Below, piece after piece: positions 16,021-23,195 of a stretch of DNA of 32,686 nt (its first letter is position 1; the number at the start of each line of letters is the position of its first letter). Source of the DNA: Devosia geojensis (GTDB taxonomy: Bacteria > Pseudomonadota > Alphaproteobacteria > Rhizobiales > Devosiaceae); contig NZ_JZEX01000055.1 in NCBI RefSeq assembly GCF_000969415.1, forward strand, positions 1 through 32,686, read 5' to 3'. The position numbers were made by a program, and so were the translations under genes. Under the pieces are notes generated by a model that worked only from the letters and a program-made list of their open reading frames with translations, had not been told where the DNA came from and did no database searches.

Positions 16021-17052
16021 TCACGTCCTTGCTTTCCCGTCGCCCGTGAAGGTGCGCGCAACATGCAGCCAGAAGCCGGAAGACCAGGCGAGATGCATGA
16101 TCATCGCGGCAACCCCGACGAGCGGCGCGCGGCTGAAGGGCAGCCCGTATTTGTCGAAGTGGCGGTAGGTGGCATAGGCGCCGAGCGCCAGGCACGCGAT
16201 GCACCAGAGAACAAGCGGGACCAGCGCGCTCCAGTGGACGAAAGAGAGCAGGGCCAGCGCGACGGCCGGCAGGATGACGAGCGGCAGCATCTGGCGGACG
16301 CGCGGCACCATGCGGTGTTTCAGGATATTGCGGGCCCTCCCGCTGCCGTAGCCGAAGTACTGCTTGAAGAGCTTGGAGGGCGTCGAGCGCGGATAGTAGG
16401 TCATCACTGTCGCGGCGGTGAGCCAGATGCGGTAGCCGGCGCTGTTCAGGCGGTAATCAAGCTCGGCGTCCTCGTTGAACCGGAAGGTCTCGTCGTAACC
16501 GCCGACGGCGCGGTAGGCGGAAATGCGCATCAGCGCGTGATGCCCATGATCGACGAAGCGGCCGCCGAGCCCGGTGCGGTGGGCCGAGCCGCCGGTGCCG
16601 ACGAGGGAGTTCTGGGCGGTGGCGACGGCGCGCTGGAACGTGCTCTCGCCGACGGTGATCATCGGCACGACGATGCTATCGACGCCGAGCTCCTGCGCTT
16701 CGCGAACCAGCGCGCGGCAATAATCCGGCGGATATTTACCGTGGGCATCGATGCGAACGACGTATTCGGCTTCATCGCCGAACTTTTCGACCGCCAGATT
16801 GATGGCGGCGCTCTGGATGCGCTTGGGATTGTCGATGAACGAGACGGATGCGTGTTGTTGCGCGTAACGGGCGGCGATGTCGCGGGTGCCGTCGGTGCTG
16901 CCACCGTCAGCGACGACGATCGAGGCGCCCATGGCTTCGGCCTCGACCATCAGCATGTCGAGAAGGCCGGCGATGTGGCGCGCTTCATTGAGCGTCGGCA
17001 CGACGATCAGGCATCTAGAGTAAGTCTCGACGGGTGCGCTGGTTTCGCTCAT
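16021..17052 (-). CDS. exoA: Succinoglycan-type glycosyltransferase ExoA (GT2)
   Basis: A 343-residue membrane-associated GT2 enzyme. The catalytic domain reads IVVPTLNEARHIAGLLDML, VVADGGSTDGTRDIA near 46-60, NPKRIQSAAINLAVE, and VRIDAHGKYPPDYC near 98-111 where DAH stands for the metal-binding DXD. A VGGYDETFRFNEDAELDYRL block gives the acceptor-side ED motif. After residue 230 two to three hydrophobic helices (VILPAVALALLSF and on) anchor it to the inner membrane. ExoA adds the first glucose (beta-1,3) onto the ExoY-loaded galactose in rhizobia, and the match is good enough to expect the same step here. Its ATG overlaps the exoL stop by 4 bases (17049-17052). Confidence 0.9.
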   Translation of the reverse strand: MSETSAPVETYSRCLIVVPTLNEARHIAGLLDMLMVEAEAMGASIVVADGGSTDGTRDIAARYAQQHASVSFIDNPKRIQSAAINLAVEKFGDEAEYVVRIDAHGKYPPDYCRALVREAQELGVDSIVVPMITVGESTFQRAVATAQNSLVGTGGSAHRTGLGGRFVDHGHHALMRISAYRAVGGYDETFRFNEDAELDYRLNSAGYRIWLTAATVMTYYPRSTPSKLFKQYFGYGSGRARNILKHRMVPRVRQMLPLVILPAVALALLSFVHWSALVPLVLWCIACLALGAYATYRHFDKYGLPFSRAPLVGVAAMIMHLAWSSGFWLHVARTFTGDGKART

Positions 17053-18212
17053 GCGGCTTGCCTCACGGCCTCACTGGTGCCGGCGAGGGTTCTCAGCCGG
17101 TCGACGAATTCGACGCATTCGGCGGTGCCGAAGGCGAAATGGTTCTGGGGAACCGCGGCGACGGCCCCGGCCAGTTCGGCGATACGGGGCAGGGTGAGGC
17201 TGCCGAGGCGGGCGAGAAGCGTTTCCGCGCTGATGTCGGGCACGGTGACGCCAATCCCCTGCCGCTCGATGAAGGCGGCGGTCTCGGTGCCGGCGAGCGC
17301 GATGGGGACGGCGCCGTGCAGGCATCCCTCATAGATGCGGTTGGGCAGGAGCCACTGGGAATTGAGGCCTTCCTCGAAGAAGTCGATCGCCCAGGCCAGA
17401 TGCACCTCGGAATAGATCGAGGCGAGATCCTGCGGATTGCGGTAAGGGCCCATGAAGCGCATGTGCGGCTGGGCCTCGACGAAGCCGTGGAAGTCGTCGA
17501 ACTCGGTGAGAGCGGGCCGGCCGCGCAGGATCACCTCGACCTTGCCGTCCATGGCGTTAGCGAAGCTGGCGAGCGCCGCAAGGGACTTGCTGCAGCGCAG
17601 CGCCCCGAACCAGCCGATGCGGATGGGCCCGTCCGGCGCGGCATCCGGAGCCAGCGAAGGGTTCCGGCCGCGATCGCCGGTCTCGAAGAACACCTTGTTC
17701 TCGATGACGACGGCGGGCGGGGCGCCGTGGATGTCGAAATAATTGCGCAGGAACGCCGGCGAGCTGGTCACCAGCAACGAAGCGTCACGGGTCAGGTGCT
17801 GTTCGGCACCGCGCATGGCCCTGCCGACGAGGTCCTCGCGCAGGAGCAGGCGATGGATGTCGAGACATTCGTAGACGATGGGCGGCTGCGAAGGCCAGAA
17901 GGCGCGCAGCTTGCCGGCCAGCGGCAGCATCTCGAGGTTGCGCGCGATGATGACGTCGGGGGCGCCGATCGGTTGAAGGCGGCGTGTGATCGAACGATGC
18001 GCGCGCACGACCGCCATGATCCGCTGGGCAAAACGCGCATCGAACGTCTCGCCGAGCTCGACATAGTTGACGACGTCCAGGTCCGGCGGGGTAGTATCGG
18101 CGCGACGAAAGCCGGCAACGGCGACTTCAGCGCCGCCGGTACGCATCATGTCTATACGGCGCCCAACGGCGGGATCGGCCAGGTTGGGCACCAGGTAGAG
18201 CACTTTCGGCAA
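17049..18212 (-). CDS. exoL: Glycosyltransferase ExoL-like
   Basis: A 387-residue GT4-like (GT-B) enzyme similar to ExoL, which adds the second glucose in succinoglycan. Visible segments are VLYLVPNLADPAVGRRIDMM at the start, VIIARNLEMLPLAG, VYECLDIHRLLL, IRIGWFGALRCSKSL near the domain hinge, and AIDFFEEGLNSQWLLPNRIYEGCLHG carrying the C-terminal acidic/nucleotide-binding region typical of the family. The start is TTG: a TTG at 18212 has AGGAG 8 bases upstream, whereas the TTG at 18248 at the head of the open frame has no such site, and there is no suitable ATG. It is the first gene of exoL-exoA-exoM-exoP and overlaps exoA by 4 bases. Confidence 0.88.
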   Translation of the reverse strand: MPKVLYLVPNLADPAVGRRIDMMRTGGAEVAVAGFRRADTTPPDLDVVNYVELGETFDARFAQRIMAVVRAHRSITRRLQPIGAPDVIIARNLEMLPLAGKLRAFWPSQPPIVYECLDIHRLLLREDLVGRAMRGAEQHLTRDASLLVTSSPAFLRNYFDIHGAPPAVVIENKVFFETGDRGRNPSLAPDAAPDGPIRIGWFGALRCSKSLAALASFANAMDGKVEVILRGRPALTEFDDFHGFVEAQPHMRFMGPYRNPQDLASIYSEVHLAWAIDFFEEGLNSQWLLPNRIYEGCLHGAVPIALAGTETAAFIERQGIGVTVPDISAETLLARLGSLTLPRIAELAGAVAAVPQNHFAFGTAECVEFVDRLRTLAGTSEAVRQAA

Positions 18213-18444
18213 TGTTGTTTCTCCTGTCCCGAGGGGCAGTCTTGGCAACTTGCGGCGGGGTTTTCAGCTCTTGCCCGCAATCGCTCGCGAACAGATCGGC
18301 TGCTCGCTTAAGCAGCTCAGTTTCCGGGCGCGCCGGCCCGCCAAAATGCAGGGTCGATGCGCGAGGGCGATCGCACGAGACGTCTGCCTGCAAGTAGGAC
18401 GCGAGGAGCCTTAAGGGTCAATCCGGGATGTCGCGGGACAGGTT

Positions 18445-18457
18445 TGCGATATTCGCA
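18445..18457. promoter_or_regulatory. Candidate operator palindrome upstream of exoL
   Basis: TGCGA and TCGCA flank TAT, a perfect 5-3-5 inverted repeat about 235 bases upstream of the exoL start. It may bind a regulator of the exo operon. The partner is unknown. Confidence 0.3.
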
Positions 18458-18531
18458 TAACTGCGGACCGGTTGAAGCTCACTTGCAACTGACTGGTGTT
18501 TCTGGAGATTTGGAAATCGTGGCCGAGGTGT

Positions 18532-18555
18532 GGCGCGTGAAGCGCCGGTGTTTTT
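18532..18555 (+). terminator. Hairpin with T-run downstream of the GntR operon
   Basis: GGCGC at 18532-18536 pairs with GCGCC at 18542-18546 around GTGAA, with TTTTT at 18551-18555. The T-run suits plus-strand transcripts, but the nearest gene ending here is the minus-strand GntR gene, so it may serve that operon as a hairpin without U-tract. Confidence 0.3.
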
Positions 18556-18656
18556 CGTCTGATCGGGGCGGGGAATTTAGGCGGCATTGTGCCGATGCGC
18601 ACCGATCTCCGGGCTGTCGCCGCCTGCACGACGGGAAGCTTCGGCGGATTGTCCGG

Positions 18657-19421
18657 TTAGCGTCCCGTGCCCTCGGAGGAGGCCGTCTCGGGCGCGAAGC
18701 GGCCGCGCTCGTCGGCTTCCATCAGTTCGTTGATGACATTGCGGATGTGGCGGGCCATGGCCTTGTAGGCGGCGTCGGGGTTGCGCAGGCGCAGGGCCGA
18801 GAGGATGGCGTGGTGGTCGCCGATCCAGAGCGGGCGCACGCTCTCGGCGTGGATGTGCTCATGGAGTTTCTTCCACATCACCGATTCGTCGCGCTGGGCC
18901 CACAGCGTCTCGATCATCGAGACGATGATGGCGTTGCCGGTCATCTTGGCGATGGTCATGTGGAAGTCGCGGTCGCCCTTTTCCTGGAGAAGGACGACGT
19001 TGGTCTCGCGCTCCATCTGGTGGATGCATTCTTCGAGCACCATGAGGTCGTAGCTGGTGGCGCGCTCGGCGGCGAGCGCGGCGGCGCTTGCTTCGATGGC
19101 GAGGCGCGCTTCCAGCAGTTCGAACGGGCCGGGACCGATATCGCTGTCCGGCAGGTCGAAGGAGACCTGGCTCACGCGCGCCGGCAGCACGACGATGCCG
19201 GCGCGGCCCTTGACCTCCACGATGCCGCGCATCTCGAGGGCGATAACCGCTTCGCGGATAACAGGCCGGCTGACGCCGAGCTCTTCGGCGAGCTCACGCT
19301 CGGAGGGCATGCGCCAGTTCCTGTTGCCGGCGTTCTGCTCGATCATGCGGGCGAGCTGGCGCGCGACGACCTGGTAGAGGCGTTGGTCCGACTGCAAACG
19401 CGGTAACGGTTCCTGTTGCAC
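18657..19421 (-). CDS. GntR-family transcriptional regulator, FadR/FCD subfamily
   Basis: A 254-residue regulator. The winged helix-turn-helix is at about 15-82, with the signature MPSERELAEELGVSRPVIREAVIALEMRGIV followed by the wing KGRAGIVVLP. An FCD ligand-binding domain follows (about 95-235): FELLEARLAIEASAAALAA, DRDFHMTIAKMTGN with the metal-site aspartate and histidine, and DHHAILSALRLRNPDAAYKAMARHIRNV with further histidines. FCD regulators of uronate genes (UxuR, ExuR type) usually repress until a sugar acid binds. The start is GTG 19421 with GAGGAAGG upstream. It is the last gene of a minus operon behind two oxidoreductases and probably acts on the palindromes at 21633 and 21784. 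Confidence 0.9.
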   Translation of the reverse strand: MQQEPLPRLQSDQRLYQVVARQLARMIEQNAGNRNWRMPSERELAEELGVSRPVIREAVIALEMRGIVEVKGRAGIVVLPARVSQVSFDLPDSDIGPGPFELLEARLAIEASAAALAAERATSYDLMVLEECIHQMERETNVVLLQEKGDRDFHMTIAKMTGNAIIVSMIETLWAQRDESVMWKKLHEHIHAESVRPLWIGDHHAILSALRLRNPDAAYKAMARHIRNVINELMEADERGRFAPETASSEGTGR

Positions 19422-19471
19422 TCAGGCCTTCCTCTCCGGCGGCATGCGCCATGTCGTCGCGCGAGTATCCA

Positions 19472-20536
19472 CTACGGCAGCCAGGAGCGATAGAGCGGGT
19501 GATCCGCAGTGATCGGCAGCGGCGTCGGCTGGCCGGTGCGCTGCGAATGGTAGGCAGCGGTGACGAGCTCGAGGGAATTACGCGCGTCCTGCAGGGTCAC
19601 GGGCGGTTCGCCGCCCTCCACGATCGCCTGGTGGAAGAGCTCGAACTGACGGGTGTAGCCATCCTCCTTGACCACATAGTTGGCGAGGGCCGCGTCGATC
19701 CGCGCCTGGTGTTCGGGTTCGCCGGCGGTGAACACCCACGGGTCGCGGCCCATGGTATAGGGCTCGAGGATGCTCTCGGCGACCATATCGGCAAAGCAGA
19801 AGCGTAGGCGCGAGATCTCCTTGCGCGAGCCGAGAGTCATGGAGAGGGAGGCGAGCGAACCGTTCTGCATCTTGACGGCGAGGGCCATGGTGTCCTCGAC
19901 CTCGATCTTGTTCACCAGCGTCTCGCCATAGGCGAAGACCTCGGCGCAGGCGCCGTGGACGTAGTTGAGCATGTCATGGGCGTGGATGGCGTGGCCGAGG
20001 AGTCCGCCGCCCAGTTCGGTTGCCCATTTGCCGCGCCATGGCACCTCGTAATAAGCAGGGCCCCGCCACCAGTGGGTCTCGATGGTGGTGAGGAACGGGC
20101 GGCCGGTGAGGCCGAGCTCGATCAGCATCTTCAGCTTCTGCAGGCCCGTGCCGTAGCGGTACTGGAAGATCGGCATGAACTTGCGGTCGGTGCCGGCAAC
20201 GATCCTCGCCATCTCGTCGACCTCGGCGATGGAGCCGAAGAGCGGCTTTTCGCAGGTGACGTGCTTGCCGGATTCGATCGCGCGGCGCGAAAGGTCGAAG
20301 TGCGAGTGCGGCGGGGTCGAGATGTCGATGATGTCGAGGTCGTCGCGGGCAAAGAGTGTCTCGACGTCCTGCGTGTATTCGGCGATGCCGTATTCGGCGA
20401 CGAGCGCCTGGCCGCGGTCCTCATCGAGCGAACAGAGGACGGGCACCTCGTAGAGACTTTCGTTCCACTTGTAGCCGACGAGGTGCCGCTGGGCGATGCC
20501 CGCTCCGACGACGCCGACGCGCAGTTTCCTGGTCAT
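19472..20536 (-). CDS. Gfo/Idh/MocA-family oxidoreductase (354 aa)
   Basis: An NAD(P)-dependent sugar dehydrogenase-family enzyme. The Rossmann motif VGVVGAGIAQRHL lies at about 7-19, the DIIDISTPPHSHFDL block near 68-82, and the EKP catalytic motif in CEKPLFGS near 95-102 with the conserved lysine. The C-terminal domain shows the ELGGGLLGHAIHAHDML region, whose histidines correspond to the active-site DxxxH area of the family. The substrate cannot be read from sequence; the neighbourhood suggests a sugar or sugar acid that enters the mannonate path. ATG 20536 has AAGGA 8 bases upstream and is 19 bases after the previous gene; the GntR gene follows by 50 bases. Confidence 0.88.
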   Translation of the reverse strand: MTRKLRVGVVGAGIAQRHLVGYKWNESLYEVPVLCSLDEDRGQALVAEYGIAEYTQDVETLFARDDLDIIDISTPPHSHFDLSRRAIESGKHVTCEKPLFGSIAEVDEMARIVAGTDRKFMPIFQYRYGTGLQKLKMLIELGLTGRPFLTTIETHWWRGPAYYEVPWRGKWATELGGGLLGHAIHAHDMLNYVHGACAEVFAYGETLVNKIEVEDTMALAVKMQNGSLASLSMTLGSRKEISRLRFCFADMVAESILEPYTMGRDPWVFTAGEPEHQARIDAALANYVVKEDGYTRQFELFHQAIVEGGEPPVTLQDARNSLELVTAAYHSQRTGQPTPLPITADHPLYRSWLP

Positions 20537-20555
20537 TTGCTGGTTCCTTGGACGC

Positions 20556-21563
20556 TTAGTTCTTGGTGAGCACGGTCGCCTTGGCCTGCGCCTCGAGCGA
20601 GAGGCGGCAGACCTCGAAGACGTGGCGCTGGGTCATCGCCGTTTCCGTGCGGTTCTGCACGTCGTCGATGAACTGGGCGAAATAGTCGAGGGGTTCGTTG
20701 GAGCAGTCGATGTATTCGACGCCCGCCTTGTTGACGAGGAAGAGGTGGTCCTTGCCCTCGCGTCCGGCGATGTCGACGTATTTGCGCAGCTCGATATACC
20801 CCTCGGTACCGAGGATGGTCAGACGCCCGTCGCCCCAGGTGGGCAGGCCGTCGGGCGTGAACCAGTCGACGCGCACATACCCCGATCCCTTGTCGCTGCG
20901 CAGCAGCACCTCGCCGAAATCCTGGAATTCCGGCGCCTTGGACGTGCCGAAGTTCCCGACAGTGGAGGCGACCACCTCGCCTATCTCGGACCCGGTGTAG
21001 AACAGGAACTGATCGATCTGGTGCGAAGCGATGTCGACGATGATGCCGCCGAACGCATCGAGCTCCCAGAACCAGTCGGGCCGCGAGCTGCCGAGCCGGT
21101 GCGGCCCCATGCCCATTGTCTGCACGACCTTGCCGATAGCCCCGTCCTTGACCAGCTTGCCCGCCTTGACCGCCGAGCGCACGCACAGCCGCTCGGTAAA
21201 GCAGACCGAAAAGATGCGGCCGGTATCCTTGACCGTCGCTTCGAGTTCGGCGAGCTGGTCGAATGTCGTCGCGCCGGGCTTGTCGACCATCACGTCCTTG
21301 CCGGAGCGCATGGCGCGCAGCGCGATCCCCGCGCGGTCGCGCGGAATGGCGGCCGTGCAGATGACGTCGATGCTCGGATCGGCAAAGATTGCGTCGCGGT
21401 CGATTTGCGGTGCATCCGGGTAGGTCTGGGCGAAGGTATCAACCAAGCCCGGCACGGACGTCTGCGGGCAGTAGCCGACGAACTCGGCGCCTGCGCGGGT
21501 CAATCCCTTGACGTGGTCGAAGATGTGTCCGTGGTCGATCCCGACGACCGCAAATCTAAGCAT
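20556..21563 (-). CDS. Gfo/Idh/MocA-family oxidoreductase (335 aa), variant Rossmann loop
   Basis: A second, only distantly similar member of the family. The N-terminus reads FAVVGIDHGHIFDHVKGL, so the usual GxGxxG nucleotide loop is replaced by GIDHGH; the lysine motif is DKP (MVDKPGATTF near 96-105) rather than EKP; and the C-terminal domain has FGGIIVDIASHQIDQFLFYTG near 172-192 with the expected Asp and His. These are typical of a divergent dehydrogenase-like clade, and the enzyme may use a different substrate or cofactor position from its neighbour. ATG 21563 has AGGAG about 11 bases upstream. It is the first gene of the minus operon and is transcribed away from the transporter from the shared control region. 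Confidence 0.87.
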   Translation of the reverse strand: MLRFAVVGIDHGHIFDHVKGLTRAGAEFVGYCPQTSVPGLVDTFAQTYPDAPQIDRDAIFADPSIDVICTAAIPRDRAGIALRAMRSGKDVMVDKPGATTFDQLAELEATVKDTGRIFSVCFTERLCVRSAVKAGKLVKDGAIGKVVQTMGMGPHRLGSSRPDWFWELDAFGGIIVDIASHQIDQFLFYTGSEIGEVVASTVGNFGTSKAPEFQDFGEVLLRSDKGSGYVRVDWFTPDGLPTWGDGRLTILGTEGYIELRKYVDIAGREGKDHLFLVNKAGVEYIDCSNEPLDYFAQFIDDVQNRTETAMTQRHVFEVCRLSLEAQAKATVLTKN

Positions 21564-21632
21564 CGCGAAGCTATCTCCTGTCGATTTTGTCTGGAAGCCG
21601 GCCCGATCAGGATGATGGGAAGGCGTGGAGTT

Positions 21633-21643
21633 TGGTCAAACCA
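21633..21643. promoter_or_regulatory. Probable GntR operator 1
   Basis: TGGTCAAACCA is a palindrome of the form TGGTNNNACCA, the kind of site bound by FadR/FCD-type GntR regulators. It lies about 70 bases upstream of the start of the first oxidoreductase. On the minus strand a TTGACA is found at 21668-21663, so the site would cover the downstream part of that promoter. Confidence 0.65.
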
Positions 21644-21662
21644 GATTACGGGAGGACTGCAA

Positions 21663-21668
21663 TGTCAA
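21663..21668 (-). promoter_or_regulatory. Candidate -35 box for the oxidoreductase-GntR operon
   Basis: The minus strand reads TTGACA here, about 100 bases upstream of the 21563 start. The -10 is not clear; TAATCT follows after 14 bases and may be part of it. The operator at 21633-21643 lies just downstream. Confidence 0.35.
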
Positions 21669-21774
21669 GAGAATTTGGCACCGCAATGTGACGGCTTTTC
21701 CCAGCCGATTTTGCCTCATGCACTTGATTTTGAGGGGAAATGCCGCCGCTGACAATTTTGCGTCTGAGGGAGGG

Positions 21775-21780
21775 TTGACA
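21775..21780 (+). promoter_or_regulatory. Candidate -35 box for the ABC transporter operon
   Basis: A perfect TTGACA on the plus strand, 76 bases upstream of the binding-protein start. The operator at 21784-21794 fills the spacer behind it. The -10 region (around 21798-21804) is poor, as often in alphaproteobacteria. Confidence 0.5.
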
Positions 21781-21783
21781 ATC

Positions 21784-21794
21784 TGGTCTTACCA
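21784..21794. promoter_or_regulatory. Probable GntR operator 2
   Basis: TGGTCTTACCA, extended to a palindrome at 21782-21796 (TCTGGTCTTACCAGA), has the same TGGTNNNACCA form as the site at 21633. It sits 3 bases after the TTGACA of the transporter promoter, where a bound repressor would block RNA polymerase. Confidence 0.7.
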
Positions 21795-21856
21795 GAACAC
21801 GGTTGCGCCCCTGGCGATAGGCCATGCGTGGCATACGTTCCGGGAGGAGGAAACTG

Positions 21857-23134
21857 ATGCGTAGGATCATGAAAACGACGAGCGCGCTGGCGCTGATGGT
21901 GGCGGCGCTGCCGGTTACAACGGCGCTCGGGCAGGAAATCCGGGTGTGGGCGGGCGACACCGGCACGGGCGGCGTGCTCTTCGAGGAGATGGCCAAGTCC
22001 TTCGAGGAGGCCAACCCGGGCGTCGATGTCGTCGTCGAGGAGGTAAGCTACCAGACCATCGTCGAGAGCCTGCCGGTGCAGCTCGAGGCGGGCGAAGGGC
22101 CTGACATCGCCATCATCACCGACCTCGGCGGCCTCAGCCGCTTCTATCTCGACATCACCGAGTATGTGGACGCCGACTATTTCGAGCAGGAATGGGGCCA
22201 GACACTGCAATGGCTGCGGGGCGGCCAGCAGACCGACGCCATTTTCGGCATGCCGACGACGCTGACCGTCAACGGCGCCTATGTGAACCTGACCCTCTTC
22301 GAGCAGGCGGGCGTGCCCGTGCCGGAGGAGGGGGCGACCTGGGAAGAGTGGGCAGCGGCCGCCAAGCAGGTTGCCGAGGCGACCGGTACCGAGTTCGCCA
22401 TGGAGATGGACCGCTCCGGCCACCGCTTTGCCAGCCTTGCCATAAGCTACGGGGCCGAGATGGTCGACGAGGAGGGCAGGCCGGTGATCGACGATGGGCT
22501 GCGCGCGGCCATCGAGCAGTTCGTTGCCTGGCATCAGGACGGCACCATGCCCATGGACTTGTGGGGCGCGGTGGGCGGCGCGACGCACCGTGAACTGTTC
22601 TCGGATTTCCTCAACGCCAATGTCGTCTTCTATTTCGGCGGCTCGTGGACGCTGAGGCAGATGGATACCGAGGTCGGCGACCTGTTCGATTGGGCAGTGG
22701 TGCCAACGCCGTGCGGACCGTCCTCCTGCACGGCAATGCCGGGCGGCGGGGCCATGACCGCCTTCGCTCACACCCAGCATCCGGAGCTGGCGGGCGCGCT
22801 GATCAATCACTATGCGCAGCCTGAAAACCTCGACCATTACATCTCGACCGAAGTCGAGATTCCGTCCGCGTCCTCGCAGATCGAGAACGGGGTGGAATAT
22901 CCCGAGGCCTCAGAGCGGACGAGAGAGGCGCTCGCGACCTTCACCGCCCAGATCCCCAAGATGGCGGACGCGGCCTATCGCTTCCAGGGCTGGCGCTTCC
23001 AGCGGGCGATGATGAACTCGCTGACCACCCGCATCAGCCAGGTGCTCAACAACGAGCTCGATATCGATGCGGCGCTCACGCGCATCGAGGAAGACGTGAA
23101 CCTCGCCATCGAAGCGGCCGGCGGCCAGTCGTAA
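21857..23134 (+). CDS. Sugar ABC transporter, periplasmic substrate-binding protein
   Basis: A 425-residue extracellular solute-binding protein (family 1, MalE-like). A signal peptide covers residues 1-25 (ALMVAALPVTTALG|QE). The mature protein starts IRVWAGDTGTGGVLFEEM, followed by FEEANPGVDVVVEEVSYQTI, the AGEGPDIAIITDLGGLSRF segment typical of sugar-binding families, then WEEWAAAAKQVAEATG and VFYFGGSWTLRQMD. It delivers the ligand to the permeases encoded next. The start ATG 21857 lies 6 bases after GGAGGAGG, one of the strongest ribosome sites in the window, in line with high expression of a binding protein; an open frame to 21824 is ignored. A stable hairpin follows its stop codon. The ligand is inferred, from uxuA downstream, to be a uronate or related sugar acid. 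Confidence 0.92.
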   Translation: MRRIMKTTSALALMVAALPVTTALGQEIRVWAGDTGTGGVLFEEMAKSFEEANPGVDVVVEEVSYQTIVESLPVQLEAGEGPDIAIITDLGGLSRFYLDITEYVDADYFEQEWGQTLQWLRGGQQTDAIFGMPTTLTVNGAYVNLTLFEQAGVPVPEEGATWEEWAAAAKQVAEATGTEFAMEMDRSGHRFASLAISYGAEMVDEEGRPVIDDGLRAAIEQFVAWHQDGTMPMDLWGAVGGATHRELFSDFLNANVVFYFGGSWTLRQMDTEVGDLFDWAVVPTPCGPSSCTAMPGGGAMTAFAHTQHPELAGALINHYAQPENLDHYISTEVEIPSASSQIENGVEYPEASERTREALATFTAQIPKMADAAYRFQGWRFQRAMMNSLTTRISQVLNNELDIDAALTRIEEDVNLAIEAAGGQS

Positions 23135-23143
23135 CGGCTTCGG

Positions 23144-23166
23144 GGCGGCCGCGCGTTGCGGCCGCC
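23144..23166 (+). terminator. Intra-operon hairpin after the binding-protein gene
   Basis: GGCGGCCGC and GCGGCCGCC pair perfectly around GCGTT, 9 bases after the stop codon. Without a T-run and followed at once by the next ribosome site, it is more likely to protect the binding-protein message or lower expression of the permeases than to end transcription. Confidence 0.5.
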
Positions 23167-23195
23167 TCTCCAAACAAGACCGCAGGAGGAACCTC

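Larger units (their letters stand above)
18213..18656. other. Intergenic region upstream of exoL and downstream of the GntR gene
   Basis: About 440 bases with no convincing gene. It should hold the exoL promoter (reading leftward). Two structures stand out: a TGCGATATTCGCA palindrome at 18445-18457 and a GGCGC/GCGCC hairpin followed by five T residues at 18532-18555. Nothing else is recognisable. Confidence 0.45.
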
